Assembly (NCBI GenBank): GCA_033398695.1
Contig: CM065817.1
Span: 33,056,231-33,120,230 of the forward strand
From: Orobanche coerulescens
Taxonomy: Eukaryota > Streptophyta > Magnoliopsida > Lamiales > Orobanchaceae
Direction: 5' to 3'
DNA: 64,000 nucleotides
The notes beneath the pieces were generated by a model. It saw only the letters and a program-made list of their open reading frames with translations, searched no databases and was not told the DNA's origin. Shown piece after piece: positions 22,526 to 35,080 of this stretch. Positions within the stretch are counted from its first letter, which is position 1; each line of letters begins with the position of its first letter. Position numbers and translations under genes: made by a program.

Positions 22526-25264
22526 TAACACCTCAGAGCCATCCAGGAATATTACAGTGTCGTGGGCCCCGAGATGGAATTCACAAAGCTAAAATACATT
22601 TTCGCAAACATTTACAAACGCCTAAGAGGCTAATGACGGTACTATCTTTTAAAAACATTTGAAGATTTAATAAAATCCGTTTATCCAAAACCGTCGTAAA
22701 AATCTCATTAGAAACCACAAGGCCCGAATACATGCCCTAGCCAGTATCCTCCGGGAAGCTCATTTCTTCACGACCGCTACAAGCTCGATATCCCAAGAAC
22801 CTAAAACGAAAGCCCACGATGGGGTCAGCCATAATATCCAACAATGATAACGATCACATCGCGTCAATAATTACCTACCAATGAAAATACTAAGTAAGAA
22901 TACGACCAATGTAATCTTACCGCCGTAACTTTACCAAACTCATAATAATTCTCATCAAAATACCCATTATCACATTTCACATCTCGTAATCTCGATTAAC
23001 CAATAAACTCAAACATAATATCCATACGGTACCTCAAGCAATACCCAAGATTCTCAAAACATCATCATAACTCGTAATACGGTAATATACCAGCTCTGAC
23101 CAATTCGATCCATCGGATAACATCATCAAATCTCAACACGAAAATCGATTGTCCATCAAAGACAAATACCAAAAAGGAAATACAGAACATACCTCAGGAT
23201 ACGCAATGCCACGATGAATCACATCAGTCTAATCCGAGATCAATACAACATACGGATGGTCCTAACATAAGACCTACAAATGCATACTCACATGATGACT
23301 TCAATATGCCCACAACAATAACAACAATGTATACTCAATGGAAATCCGATGATCCAGCGCACACAGCATAGATCCCAAGATGACCCTGTTAGATCAACAC
23401 GAGGTGGATAACCAACAATATACATATGCACAACAACAACACATGCTAATCAAACGATCCAGCGCACACGGCATAGATTCCCATGATGATCCCGTCGGAC
23501 CAACGCATGGTGGAAATACCTGTCCAACGATACAGTGCACACAGCTATAGATTCCCATGATGATCCGTCAGACCAACGCATGGTGGACATATGACAACAA
23601 TGCACAACTGCACAAAACAACAATACACAATGCACGACAACAACAATACACGAATGTATCACAACATGATCGAGACTAAATGACAAAAACAATTAGAGTA
23701 CTTGCCCCGAGTACTTCGAGAGCAATCTCGATGTCCAAACCATCACCAACAATTTCCTCAATATTCGACGATCCAAAAGTACCATAGACTATAGATAACT
23801 CATATCCTCGTCTTTACCTTAATGTATCCTCGATACCCAAGTATACCAATAACAAATGCAAATCATATACATTATGATTTAATTCGCAAAATCAGAAAAC
23901 AACGTATAATCCCAAATCTCCGGAGTTCACAATTATAATCATTGCTATACGAATTATAAACGAATGAAACTGAAACTATTCATTAAATATTATAAACTGT
24001 GCAAGTAATAACTTGCCTTGATACCGACATGATGACGAAGCCGTTACCAATTCCATTGCCTTCGTCTACGAGCTCCTCATCCCCGACCAAAGCAATCTAC
24101 GAACATTCTCGAACACGACCGCAAAGCATGGTTCTAATCACCGATCAATAATCTCAACCTATTACAATAATCGATTAACACACATTCGATAATAATCAAC
24201 AACCGATATAACCAATCAACAAACCCAACGGTTCTACAACATCTCGGTAAAACATAGTCTGAACAATCCAACTCAAGCCAGCACGAATTCATAACCACAA
24301 CACGATATACTACACTGCCTGACCACTTAGCACACGTTAATCATATACCGTAGCATGCTCTAAGTTATTTCCATTAGCGTGCATTAGCCAGTTCAGATAG
24401 CGTGTGCTAATGTTATACAATTGCATGCCTTACAAGTATCGACTTAACACCTTGCGATTACGGATATGAATGTAAAGGAAATCATATTCGATGATCAATC
24501 ACAATCTTTCCGGATTCCAAATTGTTTATCATGATTCGTATTTCATCAAGAAAATATGAATTCTACCACTACAATCAACATGATTTAACGAACATTCCAT
24601 CTTCATATCTAAAAATACCGATAATACAACATACCATCATCTTGCTATGTTATATTCATCAAGAAGTTCTTTAAGAACACTAAGTGATTCGAAATCATGT
24701 CCATAGCCTTCAAAACAACATAATCCGATATCCTTTAACATGTAGGTAATCATCCAACTCATAATTCAAGTCATATATTATCGTATCCTTCAATATGCAC
24801 TTCTAATAACATTAAGAATCGTATCACACCACTATAATCATTATCATACGAATCAAATACGGATAACAATACCAAGAATCCGAAATCAAGATGTAGAGTT
24901 CAACAACATACATCAAGAACATGAAATACACAAGTAACCCCCTCGAGAATCATCCATAACTCCTCATCTCAAGCTCCAAATCCAAGCCCTTAAGCTCATA
25001 ATCGACTTAGAAGAACCGAAACCCCATCTCTGAGTGTTGAAGGTGAAAAACGAAATCAAGTTCTGAAGAAAAATGAAGTGACGGGCATCCCACTTATAAA
25101 AACTCCCAGATTGTTACGTATGTAACATGCAATAGTTAACGTACGTAACATCCCTTTACGTACGTTATCTATCCTTGATAGCATGCGTAATGCCGATCCA
25201 GAGGCTACTGTCTCAATTCGTTTAAAGCCTTACGTACATAATCCTTGCTCCATAGCGTACGTGA
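22526..25264 (-). repeat. G1 3' LTR, R/U5 side (left part)
   Basis: It aligns along its length with the 5' LTR at 59534-62305. It includes an approximately 60-bp tandem array at 23345-23595 (GATCCAGCGCACAC, CATAGATTCCCATGATGA, a GGACCAACGCATGGTGGA-type unit). At 25105-25264 it enters a palindrome-rich U3 with TACGTACGTTA-type motifs, and is then cut by the insertion of G2. Confidence 0.85.
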
Positions 25265-26658
25265 TGTAACACCCCAAACTAGGCGGATATTACAGTGTCG
25301 TGGACCCCCGACTGGGACCCACCAGGTGAATGAAAATTAATGACTTAAATAATATAATTGTAGTACCGAACCACATTATATCATCAAATTACTCCGATGA
25401 GGAGTTTCATTACAACACACCCAAGATAATACAGAATACATGTATATTTTATATGAAGATCAAATATACAACACTGAATAAAATGAGTATTCAAATGAAA
25501 GTCTGCAGTGGAAATAAAATGAAGAAACACAAATGACTGAAAAGGACTGGTCCCCCTACTAGTATCACTGGGACTCCTCGCCGTCAACGTTCTCTTCCCG
25601 TGCTTTAGCCTTGCCATGACCTGAAAACAACATCCCCCAACAGGGTCAGTTACACAGAACAACAATCCTCAAGAGTTGAACAGTATACAACAATCACATA
25701 AATGAATTAATGAATTAAGTTGAATGATGAGCATCAATGTATGCCCGAATGAAATGCGTAAGAGCACAAATATCCGAGTCTCCGGAGTCCCGCATATACA
25801 CCCGCTATTGGTCTAATTAGTCTCACGGTCCAATGTGTCCGGAGTCCCACGTATACACATTACCATGCGCACAGTCCAATGTGTCCGGAGTCCCGCATAT
25901 ACACATGACCATAGTGTGCCCGACTAAAATTCCACACATGCGCCAACCGGCCATGCAATATAATCCCGGAAGATCACCAGAACAAAAATGACCAAGGTGA
26001 GGAGTAATGAATAGAATCCGATAAGGATCAAGAACGACTCACCGAGATGAAATAATGATACACGAGTGATAGCTTCAATGAAATGATTTTGGAACCGTCG
26101 TTCCTCGTGAGTTACATGATGAGTTGATAAATACAAGTCTCGACATGAACGATATATTATGAGTGAATTACATGTATGAATGAACAACATAAGGAATGAA
26201 TATCCTTTTAACCGAGTAAGAACTTACTTACACAATACCGGTGTTGAAATGTCGGTCGCTCGAACAACCTTGAATAACACAATTACCAATAATCCGCTCA
26301 ATATACGTATCAAGAATGAATTACGACTAACTCAAAGGTCGATACAACAATATCCAAACTCATTGAGGCATTCAAACAACCACTTAGCAAACATCAACCC
26401 TTGATTATAACCAAAACCCAAATATATCGAAACCAACTCCAAAATGAGTAGTTCAATCCAACAAAACACCTTCAATGATATCAATATTCCAATAGGAGAC
26501 CACAACTCGAAGTTACGGCAACTATAATCGGAAACCCCCTAAAACAACCATAGTCAACATCAAGGGTTCTTGATTAATTCTCCAAATGTTCATCAAATCC
26601 GAAAAACATATCAATAAATCTGTAGGAATACATTTATTCAAGGTAGATAATCCATATC
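25265..26658 (-). repeat. G2 3' LTR, left (R/U5) part
   Basis: It matches 50347 onward in the 5' LTR from TGTAACACCCCAAACTAGGC. It contains three short repeats near 25780-25915 with TGTCCGGAGTCCC followed by TATACAC. It ends at the target site ATATC (26654-26658), where element C inserted. The LTR continues at 38453. Confidence 0.88.
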
Positions 26659-27036
26659 TTGTTAGGAGTATGCCCTCGAATGCCACTCAGAGGATGTTGA
26701 GTGAGGGCATTGTACCTGTTATTATGTAAATCATCAATATAAGACAATGAATGTTTCTTTATTTACTGGTAGTTACTGGCGTTCCTAACTCGTAAATATA
26801 CATGTAGAAACTAGTCCGTGTATTTGAGAGAAAAACGTTCCACTCCTTATTGGATAAGGGGGTCGGCACTGGAAAGGTTTATAGCTCAAATACTTAATCG
26901 TTCGCAAGTCGATGAAACTTGACTGGGCGTTAAGTTTATGTGAAGACTTGTATAACGTGTTCTTTGACAAGGAGAGTGCCTGTCGAACACTAATGGTTAG
27001 TTGGAGCACACGTTATAGGTATGCTAATTAGATTAG

Positions 27037-29256
27037 TGTAACACCCCGAAATAATCGGAATAATTACAGCGTCGTAAATCCTTTAAGTAAGGATTTACAA
27101 GGCTGATTAAAAGAAATGTAAATATAAACCAATAATATCACCGAAATGTTCAAATAGCAAATTGATTCCAACAGTTATATTACAACCATATCGAAATGAT
27201 CTTAAAAAGACACGCGTACTCGAGTACTGAAAAAGGACCAAGAAGACAAATCACAAAGACGACAAACGACTAACATCATTGAGCAACTTCATCGTCATGA
27301 TGGTACTGTGGCTGCTTCCCCGCTCCTCGGCTACCTGAACATCAAAACAAATGTCCACCCCCGAAGGGGTTAGCAAAACAATGCTAGTACAAGTATCGGA
27401 ACACACAAATATGCAACGACAATGCATAAAATCATACACAATATGGACTTCCGCTACCGGAATCCAACAATACGAATCCACGAGATTCAATCAACACAAC
27501 ATGGGTATTCCAACGATCCAGCGCCCTCAGCATAGATCCCAAGATGATCCCGTCGGACCAACACGAGGTGGAAAAACCCGTCCAATGATCCAGCGCCCTC
27601 AGCCTAGATCCCAAAATGATCCCGTCGGATCAACACGAGGTGGACATTCGATCCAGCGCCCTCAGCATAGATCGCTTGATCCCATCGGATCATCACATCT
27701 TACACATAAACACAACTATGCATATACATATGCAAGAAAATCGACATATTCATCAATATGAACGTACGTTAAATCGATAGCAATTGTAATGATAATCTCA
27801 TATCAACAATACGAATAAACCATATGCATGATCAAATTCATCAATTGTTTACAAACTTTCAAATACGATAGTTGCCTCAACAATGGCGACAAGAATTTCT
27901 ACTATCAACAGTCTTCAATTCGTTCGGAGAATTCTCACTCGGTCGGCTCACCGGAATGCAAACCTTCATCGAACAATAACGTCGGTATGACCCATAGTTC
28001 CGGATAATCGTTGAAATCATCAAATGAATCATAAGAAGGCATGATGCATCTATCATGGCGATGGACTATTCTGTCCTAACACAATTCCTTCGGTTGATTG
28101 TTGCTACATAACATGGAATTCATCCTAGGAGGATTCTAATCATGTTTTATAATAACAAGATATCCGAACTTCGATGAATCATCATAAAGACTAGTTCCAA
28201 TCTCCTTCTACGAATTAATCCTTAAGTTTAATCCATTAATCCTTCACCGAAATGTTCGATCATAACATTCTCCTAAACTAAGATAATCTTCGAAAACTAG
28301 ATATGATTGGTTTATAAATCTCAAGATACACTAATCAATAGTCTAATCACTAGAGGTTGCTCAACGATTACTACAATCAAGAGGAATCGAAAATAATTGA
28401 ATTCAATCTTCTAAACCAAGATGAAAGGCTCCTCAAAAGAAAACTGGTTTGGCCTACTCAAAACAGGTCCAAAACATTACTAAGATCATGCTAAAATTAG
28501 TTGGTGAAGGATCACATACCTCAACAAATGGATGAACAAGGAAGAACTTGAACAAACTCAACCACCGGAAGTTTGAACACCAATCTACAAGGCCTATGCT
28601 TCCCAAGAATCGTCCCAAAAGATGATAGGGAGGATAAGAGGTGATGAAAGATCTCCAGAACACGAAAAATCGGCCAAAGGAAAGGTGAGAAATGAAATAG
28701 GGTTGAAGTCTATAAATAGAATTCTGGACATTACGTACGTTATGCACTAAACCTTACGTACGTAATAAGCTTAACGTACGTTATACCCTAACTATAGCGT
28801 CGTAGTCATCGACGAACTCACCGGCACGATTTCGCCATTTCCTTACGTACGTAATCGAAAAGGGTTTTACGTCGTAATATCCATGCCCTTAGCGTACGTT
28901 AAACATGAACCATAGCGTACGTAACACCTATGTCCAGGTTCATTCGGAAATCACACGGATCTTCCCCGGCCCCTTCCTCGGCCCCCACACGCCGACCCTT
29001 ATCCGATCCCAAGTTGACTTAGCTTACGTACGTTAACCACTTAAGATAACGTACGTAATACTGCAGTCTTAGCGCACGTTATGGCCATCCGATAACGTAC
29101 GTTAACACGTGCAGAAACATGCATGCAGAATACTGTAGATACCAAAAACGTAAGGATACGAAATACGGGAAACCAGTCTATGATTTATAACATCATGAAG
29201 TCGAAATAATACAAGGTCGAATACAAGGTAAATACACCATTTATCCGGGCATTACA
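27037..29256 (-). mobile_element. G4: solo LTR of a gypsy-type element
   Basis: It is 2220 bp, from TGTAACACCCCG to GGGCATTACA on the plus strand, flanked by ATTAG on both sides (27032-27036 and 29257-29261). The partner LTR of C has the unoccupied site near 36835-36846. On the minus strand it starts TGTAATGCCC and ends GGGGTGTTACA, like G1 and G2. A three-unit tandem array lies at 27515-27690 (GATCCAGCGCCCTCAGCATA, then GATCCC, then CACGAGGTGGA). A TATA-like CTATAAATAG sits near 28710, and a palindromic U3 lies at 28735-29110. Confidence 0.92.
28735..29110 (-). promoter_or_regulatory. Palindromic U3 array (TACGTACGTA type) in G4
   Basis: About a dozen copies of TTACGTACGTAA or close variants such as TAACGTACGTTA and TAGCGTACGTTA occur, spaced irregularly by 10-60 bp. 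They lie just upstream, in LTR sense, of the CTATAAATAG box. Position and repetition suggest enhancer-like or structure-forming sites. Confidence 0.7.
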
Positions 29257-31089
29257 ATTAGTATACTCGAACCGACTCACCCTCGATTCGTCACACGGAT
29301 TTCACTCCGGGACAGTCAATGATGGAATCGAAAGGTTGTGATAGGTATTCGTGAACCTTCGACTTGAGGATTTAGTAGGGATGTGCTTGTGACGTCAAGA
29401 TTTTCATTAGAGTAGTTCGACCCTATAAACCGGAAGGCGGGGGTCAATCTCGACGTGTATCTTGATGGGCAAGTAGCAGGTCCTACTGAATACCAAGATA
29501 GAATTCTTTCTCCTGTTAGTGAACGGGTTATATGTCCTATGCGGTTATTGGCAGATGAGATCATAAGTCTTTGGCCAAAGCATTGGAGGTAGCTGTATTA
29601 GATACACGGGAGCTCGATGATCTCGATTTGCATTAACGTATGCATAGCGTCAAGTACAGATGGGGTTTGACTGACCGTGACCCCATAACTTGATCGGGAC
29701 ATTTGAAAGAAGGGTTTATACGTTTACTGGTATTCACGACAGAATGGTTGTTGAATGATCCCAATCATTCGTTCTCAGTCGGGGTACAGTGTAGGCCACC
29801 AGGCTGGCTAGGTGGTGCTACTACTCTTTGGTTCCTCCCATTGCTGACTGAGACGAACCTACCGAGTCGCGCATTAGGATTGATGACGGAATGAATCGAG
29901 CTTAATCTCTCATTATGAATATTAGATATTGGATATCTAATTTGAGACATTGGATGTCTAAATTGATTTATTGGATAAATTAATTTATGGCCTAATGAAT
30001 TAAATATATTACTGGGTGATTAATTTAATTCATGAATATAATTATTTCTTGGAGAAATTAATTATGTTATAATATATTTGATATGATTAATTAATTGGAT
30101 TAATTAATTGATATAAATACATCGGAACGGAATCGGAGTTTATCTGTTTGGACTCACGGGAGTCCGAAACGAACCGAACTCATCCCGGTTCTTCTAGATG
30201 GCTGCCTCATTTCACCAAGTTTATTCTTGGTCTTTGTCTCCAATTTTATAATTGGAGAACAAAGACTTATGAAGGGAACATAATCTCTTGTGAATAAAGG
30301 TGGTGATTTGGTCATTGTTTGATCTTGATTTTTGAAGAATAAAAGTGAAGACAAACTCTCACTTCACAAGTTGAACCAACCATGAGATATTGATAGAGAG
30401 AGAAGGAAATTAGTTTTTCCAAGTTTTTGTTTCTTCTTCATTTATCTTGAATTCTCTTGGAGAAATATCAAGACATTAATTGAGAGATATTTATTATACA
30501 CTTAGAGTGTAATAATAAAAGGCTTCATCACTTGATTCTAGCTGTAACCTTAGAGGTTAATCGAGTGTTGTTGTTCCGATCGTTTTCCGGCGCGTGGCAA
30601 GTAGAGACGTGGTGCTTTCGGCGTTGGATCGTTCAAGAGCTTGGAGCGGATTGGACTCGTAGAGATCAAACTAAAGCTTGGGGAATAGCTCAAGAGAAGG
30701 TTTTCATTTAATCAACGGACTTCGAGGGTTAGTTTCTTACGACTCTTGCTTTTCGTTTATATATTCGTATATACATAGCTCGATCGATCCTCGTAGGGAT
30801 TCGGATCGAATTAATTTTAGTTTTACCGCTTCCGCTGGGGCTTCGTTTTAGGCACCGAATCCCAATAGTGGTATCGGAGCGTAGGTATTGCGATCGTATA
30901 TATGATATTGGCATTTGGAATGCTCGATTAGATGGTGAATGATTTGGAATCATTTTAGTCATAATCATGGTATATGTTTTTACGTTCTTTGTAGTTATAT
31001 TTTTCGTAAGTTTATGTCTAAATATAAATCTTAATTTCTTGGAAATGTGATTTATATTGAAGATATGAATGTTGGAGAATATAGATATT

Positions 31090-31335
31090 GGATATCCGGT
31101 TGAAAAACTAGCCCCGAAATGCCGTTGGACGGTCCGGGAGGGGTCCGAGAGCAGGGGGCGCGGCCCAGGGCTCGGGGACCGCGGCCAGTGTTCATTCCGG
31201 CTGAGTCGGCATCTTGGGGACGGCCCGGGGCAGCTGGCCAGCCGGCGTGCCGAGCGTGACTCGGCCATGCCAGGCCTGTCTGCCGGCAGGCTGCCGAGGG
31301 TGACTCGGTCAGGCAGGCCTGTTTTCACCCCGGCT
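31090..31335. other. GC-rich block in the leader of element C
   Basis: About 245 bp of very GC-rich sequence (repeated GGCCNGGGG, CTCGGCCAGGC and GCCGGC words) sits in otherwise AT-rich leader DNA between the 5' LTR and gag. Antisense and sense ORFs cross it but neither has a recognisable domain. It could form stable RNA structure or be a captured fragment. Confidence 0.6.
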
Positions 31336-32499
31336 CGATTTTTTTGTGTATTCTTAAAAATTAATCTCCCACATGTTAAATTGGATTTAATATGATTAAA
31401 ATGATTTATGGTATTTAATTTTATAAGGGAAAATTGATTTATTGGAATACATGTGATCGACCGAATTATTTTGAACGTTTTCATATTACCGATTGTGTGA
31501 ATCGATTTGATCGGTTCGTATTCTTGATTGGATCAATGTATCTCTACACTTTCCATTTATTTAGTATTTATTGGATGAATGCTTTTGAATGGGGATGTGG
31601 TTCATGGACTTAGTTTTTGAATCGTTCGTTTTATTCGATTGGGTTGTAAATGCCGTTTTGAGCCTATTTATTTTACTAGAAAAATTTGTATCTAGGATGC
31701 AATTTTCAATGTAAAATTTATATGTAATGACGAAGACCGGAGGAAGATCCATTTCGAGAAGACGAAGATTCAAGACGAAGACTTGTAACTAGATTACGGA
31801 GTTTTTGTTTTCTAGGAACGGTCCATGAACCACATGTTGGTAGCAACTAGGTTGTGAATCGTTTTTTCATATTGTATGAATATCACAAACGCGCTAACAT
31901 GATTAATGTGCAAAGTGTAACGTTAATCGCGAAAATTCTCCCACGACAAACTATTAAGTTTATAAGGTTTCCAGGTTTTCCTTCCCTCCATCGAGCTTTC
32001 GGGAAATTGAAATCCAAACCGGATGTGCTATGCTTCCGAGTTATCGGGGTAGTAGTTCGGGGAGGACGGATAAATTACTGGGAGCGCATTGGATGCCTTC
32101 GGTTGGAGCAAATTTTATCCCTAGAAACCTGATAGGTTGCCGGATAAGATTCAATTGTGAAACTGATTTGCGTCGATGGTATAAACTTAACTTGTTCGCG
32201 AACCATAGAAACCGTATAGGTTGAGGGGAGTGAACAAAGGGAAAAAGAAGATCGAATCATCCATTAGATGGGTTGGTGTTGGACACCACTTTATGAAAAT
32301 TAATAGACTAGAAACCTATTCGGTTGCCCTCTATTAAGATTTATAAAGAACTCGATCACCACTATGAAGTAGAGGGAAGATACTTCCGGATTCACATGGG
32401 TGTTATTCCGATAAAAATAGTGGGAGTTGGGTAACAAGAATAGAAAAGACCTTAATTCTATACTCAGAACATAATTGAATGAGTCACTAATTAATCTGT

Positions 32500-33425
32500 T
32501 ATACTTAATGCAGACAAATCTCAATATGACAATGAATCCACTCGCAATTCTACTCTAAAAGAACACCTTAATGGGATCTAACTTTGTGGATTGGCTCCGC
32601 AATCTGATGATTGTCCTCAGTATAGAGGCACTGTGATACATCTTGGAGACGGACATTCCGGCGCCTCCTGTGCGGACCCGAGCCAATCAGGAAGAGATTG
32701 AAAACCACGAAAAGTGGGTTAAGGATGACGTGAAAGTCCGTGCTTATATGATGGCTTCCATGTCTAATGAGCTTCAGAGAGCTCATGAGAAAATGACTTT
32801 TGCTAGGCAGATTCTATCTCACTTAACCGAACTTTATGGTGAGCACAGCAGAACTGCTAGATATGAGATATCCAAGAAACTATTCGGTGCAAGGATGAAG
32901 GAAGGTGAGAAGGTTGGGGAACACGTCCTCAAAATGATATCCATGATCGAGAGATTGGAGGCTCTTGATTTTAAAATGGATACTTCTCTCCAAACCGACC
33001 TTATTCTAGAGTCTCTCCCTGATTCCTTCTCACAGTTTGTTATGAACTTCAACTGTAATGAGATTGCATGTAACTTAGCTGGGCTAATGAACAAACTGGT
33101 GACCACTCAGTCTCAGATGAAGACTCCGCGAATGAAGGAGTCTGCCCTTGTGATTTCTTCTGGACTTCGGAAGTCTAAGAACAAGAAGAAAAAGACCAAG
33201 AAGCAAACTGGACCACAAGTTAAGGACCTTAAGGGTAAGGGCAAGGCCCCGATGGTTTCGAAGAACAAGAAGAAGAAGGATGCTTGTCTCAAGTGCGGTG
33301 AGCTGGGCCACTGGGCTAGAGATTGTCCGATTCTTCATGGCACTTCAGGTACAGAACTTTTAGTTTTGGAAACAAATTGTTCTGCTATTGTAATTTCTAC
33401 TTCTGAATCTTGGATTAAGTGCTAG
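32500..33425 (+). pseudogene. Element C gag, with one in-frame stop
   Basis: Reading begins before 32560 with FVDWLRNLMIVLSIEAL, meets TGA at 32634-32636, and continues openly from 32643 for 260 codons. It passes through NHEKWVKDDVKVRAYMMASM and RQILSHLTELYGEHSRTARY to a lysine-rich linker and a CCHC knuckle, CLKCGELGHWARDC, at about 33283-33325. In the family this is the structural protein that packages the RNA. The length and order are normal for copia gag. The stop would truncate it, unless read through, and the true initiator is not obvious. Confidence 0.85.
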
Positions 33426-35080
33426 TTCTCATATTTGTACCGTGAATCAGGATCTGGAACAAAGTAGGAAGCTTGGAGCTGGAGAAGTTATGATCACAGT
33501 CGGTAGCGCGCATAGTGTCGAGGCGACCGACATAGGATCACTTCCTTTGGGTTTAGAATCCGGCTTTGTTTTGACTTTAGAAGATGTACTTGTTTTGCCC
33601 AAGGGGCATAAAAACATTGTATCCATTCCGGTCATGGACCGAAAAGGCTTTTCATTTTTCATTGGTGATGGTTCCTGCAAAATTTATTTTAGAAATAAAC
33701 TAGTGGGTACTGCTATATTGTTGAATGGATTGTATCATCTAAATCTCAGCAGCAAAGTAGTTGTGAATACTATGACTAGAAAACGTGGTAGGGATGAAAC
33801 CAATCAAGTTTTGAAATGGCATCTTAGACTTGGTCATGTTGGTCAGACCAAGGTTACAAGATGGAAACAGATGGACTTATGGGTCCATTGGGATCAGATC
33901 CTTTTCCTACTTGTGAATCTTGCCTTAAAGGCAAAATGACTAAGTCCCCCTTCACAGGGACATTTGAAAGAGCCGCTGATAAACTGGGATTAATCCATAT
34001 CGACGTATGTGGTGCTTTGGAAGCAGCATGTGACGGATATTAATATTTCATTACGTTTACTGATGATCATACTAGGTATGATTATGTATACTTAATGAAA
34101 CATAAATCCGAGGCCTTTGAGAAATTCCCGGAATTCAAGGCCCTAGTCGAGAAACAAACTGGTAATCATATCAAAGCACTTCGGTCGGACCGAGGTGGTG
34201 AGTATATGAGTACGGAGTTTGACGAGTTCCTTAAGGAACATGGAATAGTTTCACAACTAACACCTCCAGGTACTCCTCAGTTAAATGGTGTGTCAGAAAG
34301 AAGGAACCGGACCTTGTTAAGCATGGTTCGTTCCATGCTGGGCTATACTGACTTACCAATTTACCTGTGGGGGTATGCACTCCTGACTGCCGCTTATATC
34401 TTAAACAGATGTCCTTCCAAATCCGTTCCTAAAACTCCACATGAGATGTGGGAGGGAAGGAAACCAAGTCTTAATCATATTAGGATTTGGGGATATCCCG
34501 CCTATGTCAAGAAGACTAAGGTGGAAAAGTTGGAAGCTAGGTTTGCGAAGGGACGTTTCATTGGATTCCCATCTGGGACAATGAGATATCTATTCTACAT
34601 GCCCGAAGATCGAAGGATCATTGTTGCTTTACAAGCACACTTCCTGGAAGATGAGTTCATTCAGGAAGGCGAAGCAGGTAGAAGTATTTCTTTAGAAGAA
34701 TACAATGAAACTCCTAGGGAGACACCTGTGCAAGAAACTGGAACCGAACTTTCTGAAACACAAGTACAACCACCTCGTAGGTCTAGTAGGGTGTCTCATT
34801 TACCTGAGAGGTATGGGCTTGTGCACTTGGAGGAACTGGGTCTCCATGGGGTTCCAAGTGATAGCCAAGAGACCAACCCGACGACCTATGACCAAGCAAT
34901 GGTGGATGTAGACTCCGCGAAATGGCGTGAAGCTATGGAAGTTGAGATAGACTCGATGCATGTCAATCAGGTATGGACTCTAGTAGACCGCCCCAAGGGC
35001 ATAGTGCCTATTGGGAACAAGTGAATCTACAAGAGAAAGACTGATGGTGATGGCAAGGTTGACGCCTATAAGGCCAGGCT
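33400..35080 (+). pseudogene. Element C protease and integrase, disrupted
   Basis: The retropepsin site should read DSGAS, but at about 33411-33430 the sequence runs from TGGATT straight to AGTGCTAGTTCTCAT, so the catalytic Asp codon is missing. The GAG-pre-integrase block (KWHLRLGHVGQTKV) follows. Integrase follows with HIDVCG, FTDDHTR, RSDRGGEY and LNGVSERRNRTLLSMVRSML, so the DDE residues are present. Interruptions are a frameshift near 33858, TAA near 34041 (after CDGY), and TGA at 35023-35025 before the RT. Integrase normally joins cDNA to chromosomal DNA. All domains are recognisable, but the polyprotein cannot be made in one piece. Confidence 0.87.

Larger units (their letters stand above)
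26659..30866 (+). repeat. 5' LTR of element C, containing solo LTR G4
   Basis: It starts TTGTTAGGAGTATGCC and ends ACCGAATCCCAAT. The 2220-bp solo LTR G4 plus a 5-bp duplication sits inside. The remaining 1983 bp match the 1982-bp 3' LTR in length. Confidence 0.9.

Noticed and set aside
30729..31484. 251-codon minus-strand ORF in the leader of element C
   Set aside because: It is antisense to the leader, crosses the GC-rich block, has no recognisable domain and begins within the LTR end. It looks like a chance opening.
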